Origin: VBAU01 sp036005185
Lineage (GTDB): Bacteria; Bacteroidota; Bacteroidia; Chitinophagales; Chitinophagaceae
Length of the DNA stretch: 64,000 nt
Reading direction: 5' to 3'
NCBI GenBank assembly: GCA_036005185.1
Contig: DASYQS010000061.1
Span: forward strand, 1 to 64,000
Position 1 is the stretch's first letter, and each line of letters begins with the position of its first letter. Under the pieces are notes generated by a model that searched no databases, had not been told where the DNA came from, and saw only the letters and a list, made by a program, of their open reading frames with translations. Positions 63,632 to 64,000 of this stretch are shown here, piece after piece. The position numbers were made by a program, and so were the translations under genes.

Positions 63632-64000
63632 GTTCCTGTTTTTTTCAGCAAAGAAAAATATTGATCCAAGGGCTTTCCCATTGACTTTTCCATAGCGGCC
63701 TTAAAATCTTCAGGATAGGGATGTTTGAATTTCCATTCCTTAAAATAATCCTGAACTCCTTTATCCAATTTTTCTCTCGTCTCGAACAATTCTATCAAAT
63801 ACATCCAGATGGCGGTTTTTATATACACCACAATTCCATATTCGTCTTTATTTGGATAATCTTGAGCCGGTAGGTCGATCGCTTCTTCCATAGGAATATC
63901 AATCATCGCCGAATAAATAGCAGCCTCAAATTGATCGAGTGGTTTTTCTTTCACTTCTTTAGGAACAGCATCGCCAAACAATGTGTTGGCGCGATATTTT
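63622..64000 (-). CDS. Second M1-family metallopeptidase, 3' end only
   Basis: The gene enters from the right edge and shows its last 126 residues. They match the helical end of the M1 catalytic region of the neighbour: FKHPYPEDFKAAMEKSMGKP here against FKHPQPEDFKKTIEESSGK there, and FSLLKKTGTL against FSLLNKKGTL. This copy stops right there, without the barrel half. So this is a tandem paralog pair, one short and one extended. The catalytic zinc site would lie outside the window. The start shown (64000) is the window edge, not a real start. Confidence 0.82.
   Translation of the reverse strand, partial: KYRANTLFGDAVPKEVKEKPLDQFEAAIYSAMIDIPMEEAIDLPAQDYPNKDEYGIVVYIKTAIWMYLIELFETREKLDKGVQDYFKEWKFKHPYPEDFKAAMEKSMGKPLDQYFSLLKKTGTLR

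Overview
The window looks like a piece of a Bacteroidota chromosome, most likely from the Chitinophagales/Chitinophagaceae. The signs are a type IX secretion sortase/PorV-type pair, SusC-like and PF14905-like outer-membrane proteins, promoter motifs of the TAnnTTTG type (best example before a tRNA-Gln, with TTTG 20 bases upstream), RNase Y, a DegT/UDP-sugar cassette, ispD, hldE kinase-only and many TTG starts. No phage, insertion sequence or CRISPR array was seen. It is mostly core chromosome with a few accessory islands.

Layout. 1-2874 (minus): a PorU2-like C25 peptidase, cut by the window edge, behind a PorV-type outer-membrane protein. 3078-5934: tyrS, then a convergent SGNH hydrolase/transglutaminase-like pair. 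5963-12592: a cyanophycin cluster, with cyanophycinase, an APC permease and a Tat-signal PLP enzyme on the minus strand and cyanophycin synthetase diverging on the plus strand. 12756-12987: two tRNA-Gln genes with different anticodons (TTG, CTG). 14100-19494 (minus): five nucleotide-sugar genes (DegT aminotransferase, ugd, UDP-glucuronate decarboxylase, a TviB/WbpO-type dehydrogenase, rfbC), divergent from waaA. 21779-24118: tdk followed by ccmB, ccmC and ccmD. 24237-36950: glutamate-type dehydrogenase, a beta-lactamase-fold serine hydrolase, a large beta-barrel protein, an AraC regulator, a SWIB protein with a histone-H1-like tail, a WalJ-like MBL hydrolase, a membrane patatin, and two DinB proteins around a WYL regulator. 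37227-38687: an AT-rich orphan DNA methyltransferase. 38881-44541: pheT, a coiled-coil protein, zapA, rny, rplS. 45820-54062: rpoB and rpoC, not preceded by rplJL. 54245-60667: an OmpH/Skp protein, a second APC permease, hldE kinase, isoaspartyl peptidase/asparaginase, ispD and a FemAB/GNAT-like protein. 60667-64000 (minus): an M1 peptidase that seems fused to an outer-membrane beta-barrel, next to the 3' end of a second M1 peptidase.

How the genes work together. Cyanophycin synthetase makes the Asp-Arg storage polymer, cyanophycinase releases beta-Asp-Arg dipeptides, and an isoaspartyl peptidase such as the one at 57926 could finish degradation; permeases and the amino-acid dehydrogenase fit nitrogen turnover. 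The UDP-sugar genes, waaA and hldE kinase feed envelope polysaccharide and LPS. pheT-zapA-rny-rplS and rpoBC are housekeeping.

The most unusual pattern is not a gene. At about eleven places, usually starting at or just after a stop codon, short degenerate direct repeats with a strict 7-base period occur. The heptamer differs at each site but the period is kept, and several arrays fold back on themselves as hairpins or are perfect palindromes. Two extend into coding ends and one forms part of a signal-peptide coding region. I found this by eye; its frequency and function are untested.
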